Shown: piece after piece, positions 62,372-64,000 of the stretch
Numbering within the stretch: position 1 is the first letter of the stretch
Layout of the letters: every line of letters starts with the position of its first letter
From: JAJPKK01 sp963800215
GTDB taxonomy: Bacteria > Pseudomonadota > Alphaproteobacteria > Rhizobiales > Xanthobacteraceae
Direction of reading: 5' to 3'
Assembly: GCA_963800215.1 (NCBI GenBank)
Contig: CAWCZY010000019.1
Coordinates: 62,001 to 126,000 of the forward strand
DNA length: 64,000 bases
Notes under the pieces: model-generated
Database searches by the model: none
The model's input: the letters and a program-made list of their open reading frames with translations, nothing else
Told to the model about the DNA's origin: nothing
Made by a program: the position numbers and the translations under genes

Positions 62372-63385
62372 TCACGCGTTCGACACCGCGATCAGGCGGT
62401 CGAGGCTGCCTTCGGCCTCGCCGCTGTCGATCGAATGCTGCGCCAGCGCGACCCCATGGGCGAGATCCTTCGCCTTCCCCGCGACCACCAGGGCAGCGGC
62501 GGCGTTGAGCACGGCGACATCGCGGTAGGGGCCCTTGAAGCCTTCGAGCACCGCCTTGAGCGCTTCCGCATTGGCCACGGCGTCGCCGCCGCGCAGGGCT
62601 TCCGGCCTGGTGCGGGGCAGGCCGACATCCTCCGGCGCGATCTCGAAGCAGCGCACCACGCCGTCCTCCAGCGCCGCCACCGCGGTGGTGCCGGCGGTGG
62701 TGATCTCGTCGAGCCCGTCGGAGCCGTGCACGACGTAGGCGCGCTCGGAGCCGAGATTTTTCAGCACATGGGCGAGCGGCTCGACCCATTGCCTCGAAAA
62801 CACGCCGACCATCTGCCGCTTGACGCCGGCCGGGTTCGACAAGGGCCCGAGCAGGTTGAATATGGTGCGGGTGCCGAGCTCGACCCGGGTCGGGCCGACA
62901 TGCTTCATCGCCGGATGATGCGCCGGCGCGAACATGAAGCCGATGCCGGCTTCCCGGATGCAGGCGCTGATCGCCGCGGGTCCGATGTCGATCTTGACGC
63001 CGAGCGCCATGAGCACATCCGCTGCACCCGAGCGCGACGACAGCGCGCGGTTGCCGTGCTTTGCCACCGGCACTCCTGCGCCGGCGGCGATGAAGGCGGC
63101 GCAGGTGGAGATGTTGTAGGAACCAGACGCGTCGCCGCCGGTGCCGACCACGTCGATGGCGTCCGCTGGCGCCGCGACGCCCAGCATCTTGCCGCGCATC
63201 GCCGTGACCGCGCCGGTGATCTCCTCGACGGTCTCGCCGCGCACCCGCAACGCCATCAAGAGGCCGCCGATCTGGGACGGCGTCACCTCGCCGGACATCA
63301 TGCTTTCGAACGCGTCGAACGCCGCTTCGCGGCTCAACGCCGCCCCGGCCGCCACCTGCCCGATGAGCGCCTTGATCTCGACCAT
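62372..63385 (-). CDS. trpD: anthranilate phosphoribosyltransferase
   Basis: This 337-aa enzyme joins anthranilate and PRPP. It contains VVGTGGDASGSYNISTCAAF, VAKHGNRALSSRSGAADVLM, PAHHPAMKHVGPTRVELGTR, TIFNLLGPLSNPAGVKRQMV and YVVHGSDGLDEI. It starts 7 bases after the trpG stop, and both are read on the minus strand. Confidence 0.95.
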   Translation of the reverse strand: MVEIKALIGQVAAGAALSREAAFDAFESMMSGEVTPSQIGGLLMALRVRGETVEEITGAVTAMRGKMLGVAAPADAIDVVGTGGDASGSYNISTCAAFIAAGAGVPVAKHGNRALSSRSGAADVLMALGVKIDIGPAAISACIREAGIGFMFAPAHHPAMKHVGPTRVELGTRTIFNLLGPLSNPAGVKRQMVGVFSRQWVEPLAHVLKNLGSERAYVVHGSDGLDEITTAGTTAVAALEDGVVRCFEIAPEDVGLPRTRPEALRGGDAVANAEALKAVLEGFKGPYRDVAVLNAAAALVVAGKAKDLAHGVALAQHSIDSGEAEGSLDRLIAVSNA

Positions 63386-63392
63386 GCTGCCC

Positions 63393-64000
63393 TCAATGCG
63401 TCCGGCTCGAAGCTATCGAGCCCGGCTTGCGGCGGCCGGTGGCGGCGTTCCAGTCCACGGCGAGGTCGAGGAAGTTCTTGAGGATCAGATGACCGTGCTC
63501 GGACGCAATGCTTTCGGGGTGGAACTGCACCCCATGCACGGGCAGGGTGCGATGCTGCAGCGCCATCACCAGGCGGTCCCCGGTCTGTGCCGTGACCGCG
63601 AGATCCCCCGGCATCGAGGCGCGGTCTACCACGAGGGAATGATAGCGCGTCGCCTTGAACGGGCCGTTGATGCCGCGGAACACGCCCCGGCCCTCGTGGC
63701 TCACCTCGGAGAGCTTGCCGTGCACGGGCAGGGGGGCGCGGACCACCTGGCCGCCGAACGCCTGGCCGATCGCCTGGTGGCCGAGGCAGACGCCGAACAC
63801 GGGAATGGTGGGCGCCGCCTGCTCGATCAGCTCGAGGCAGATGCCGGCATCGTCGGGCGTGCACGGCCCCGGCGACAGCACGATCGCGTCGGGATCGGCG
63901 GCGACCACGGCGGCGCTTGCGATCTTGTCGTTGCGGTGCACGACGACGTCGGCCCCCAGCCCGCCGAGATAGTGGACGAGGTTGAAGGTGAAGCTGTCGT
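63393..64000 (-). CDS. trpG: anthranilate synthase glutamine amidotransferase component, partial at window edge
   Basis: About 200 residues are present; only a few N-terminal codons lie beyond the window. The class I amidotransferase triad is visible: Cys in VFGVCLGHQAIGQAFGG and His/Glu in GVQFHPESIASEHG. The first visible residues DSFTFNLVHYLGGLGADVVV are the family N-terminus. It supplies ammonia to TrpE, expected upstream. Confidence 0.94.
   Translation of the reverse strand, partial: DSFTFNLVHYLGGLGADVVVHRNDKIASAAVVAADPDAIVLSPGPCTPDDAGICLELIEQAAPTIPVFGVCLGHQAIGQAFGGQVVRAPLPVHGKLSEVSHEGRGVFRGINGPFKATRYHSLVVDRASMPGDLAVTAQTGDRLVMALQHRTLPVHGVQFHPESIASEHGHLILKNFLDLAVDWNAATGRRKPGSIASSRTH

Overview
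The window is high-GC chromosomal DNA that reads as an alphaproteobacterium of the order Hyphomicrobiales (Bradyrhizobium / Rhodopseudomonas / Xanthobacteraceae-like). The main reasons are two core blocks whose order I know from that group: bamE / ubiquinol-cytochrome c chaperone / DUF177 / plsX / fabH / ihfA / merR-type regulator at 35.9-40.9 kb, and gltA-gltX-(glnS)-comEC-lexA-moeA-moaC-trpC-trpD-trpG at 48.8-64 kb. A GTTC-N7-GTTC SOS box in front of lexA and several dispersed palindromic repeat families of rhizobial type agree with this.

Layout. 0-11.6 kb: a catabolic/transport block (amidohydrolase, paired alpha/beta-barrel protein, gentisate-dioxygenase-like cupin, Bug/TctC solute receptor, stand-alone GcvH, DUF3775 protein, hydantoinase/oxoprolinase A and B subunits, MFS transporter), in which several genes carry apparent frameshifts. 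11.7-23.7 kb: GST-like and HupE/UreJ-like proteins, a secreted NHL-repeat protein, an unusual fusion of a periplasmic binding domain to a TRIC/UPF0126 channel, LigAB-type extradiol dioxygenase, a diheme cytochrome and several small secreted proteins. 23.7-27.3 kb: transhydrogenase SthA, an exported isochorismatase/nicotinamidase, tRNA-Gln(CUG) and a short-chain dehydrogenase. 27.3-30.2 kb: an AT-richer island with a cobalamin-binding radical SAM enzyme, an 88-aa peptide with a nitrile-hydratase-like leader, and a convergent polytopic membrane protein. I read this as a compact, apparently undescribed RiPP locus. 30.4-35.7 kb: small secreted proteins, a second TctC receptor and the H+-pyrophosphatase HppA. 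35.9-40.9 kb: the conserved fatty-acid/envelope block. 41.1-48.7 kb: redox proteins (carboxypeptidase-regulatory/cytochrome c/beta-propeller fusion, Tat-exported multicopper oxidase, MauG-like peroxidase), a deacetylase plus formyltransferase pair, and vapBC. 48.8-64 kb: core metabolism and translation, with hicAB, an orphan Phd antitoxin and an Omp31-like porin inserted.

Genes likely to work together: ligA-ligB; hupE-like with the GST-like gene; hyuA-hyuB; plsX-fabH; trpG-trpD-trpC with moaC-moeA; the toxin-antitoxin pairs vapBC and hicAB; and the radical SAM enzyme with its peptide.

The most unusual points are the RiPP candidate, an in-frame amber codon inside an otherwise full-length glnS, the binding-domain/TRIC fusion, and a set of reading-frame breaks found in accessory genes but not in the housekeeping genes (glnS excepted). 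All calls come from reading translations and motifs by eye. No database or folding program was run.
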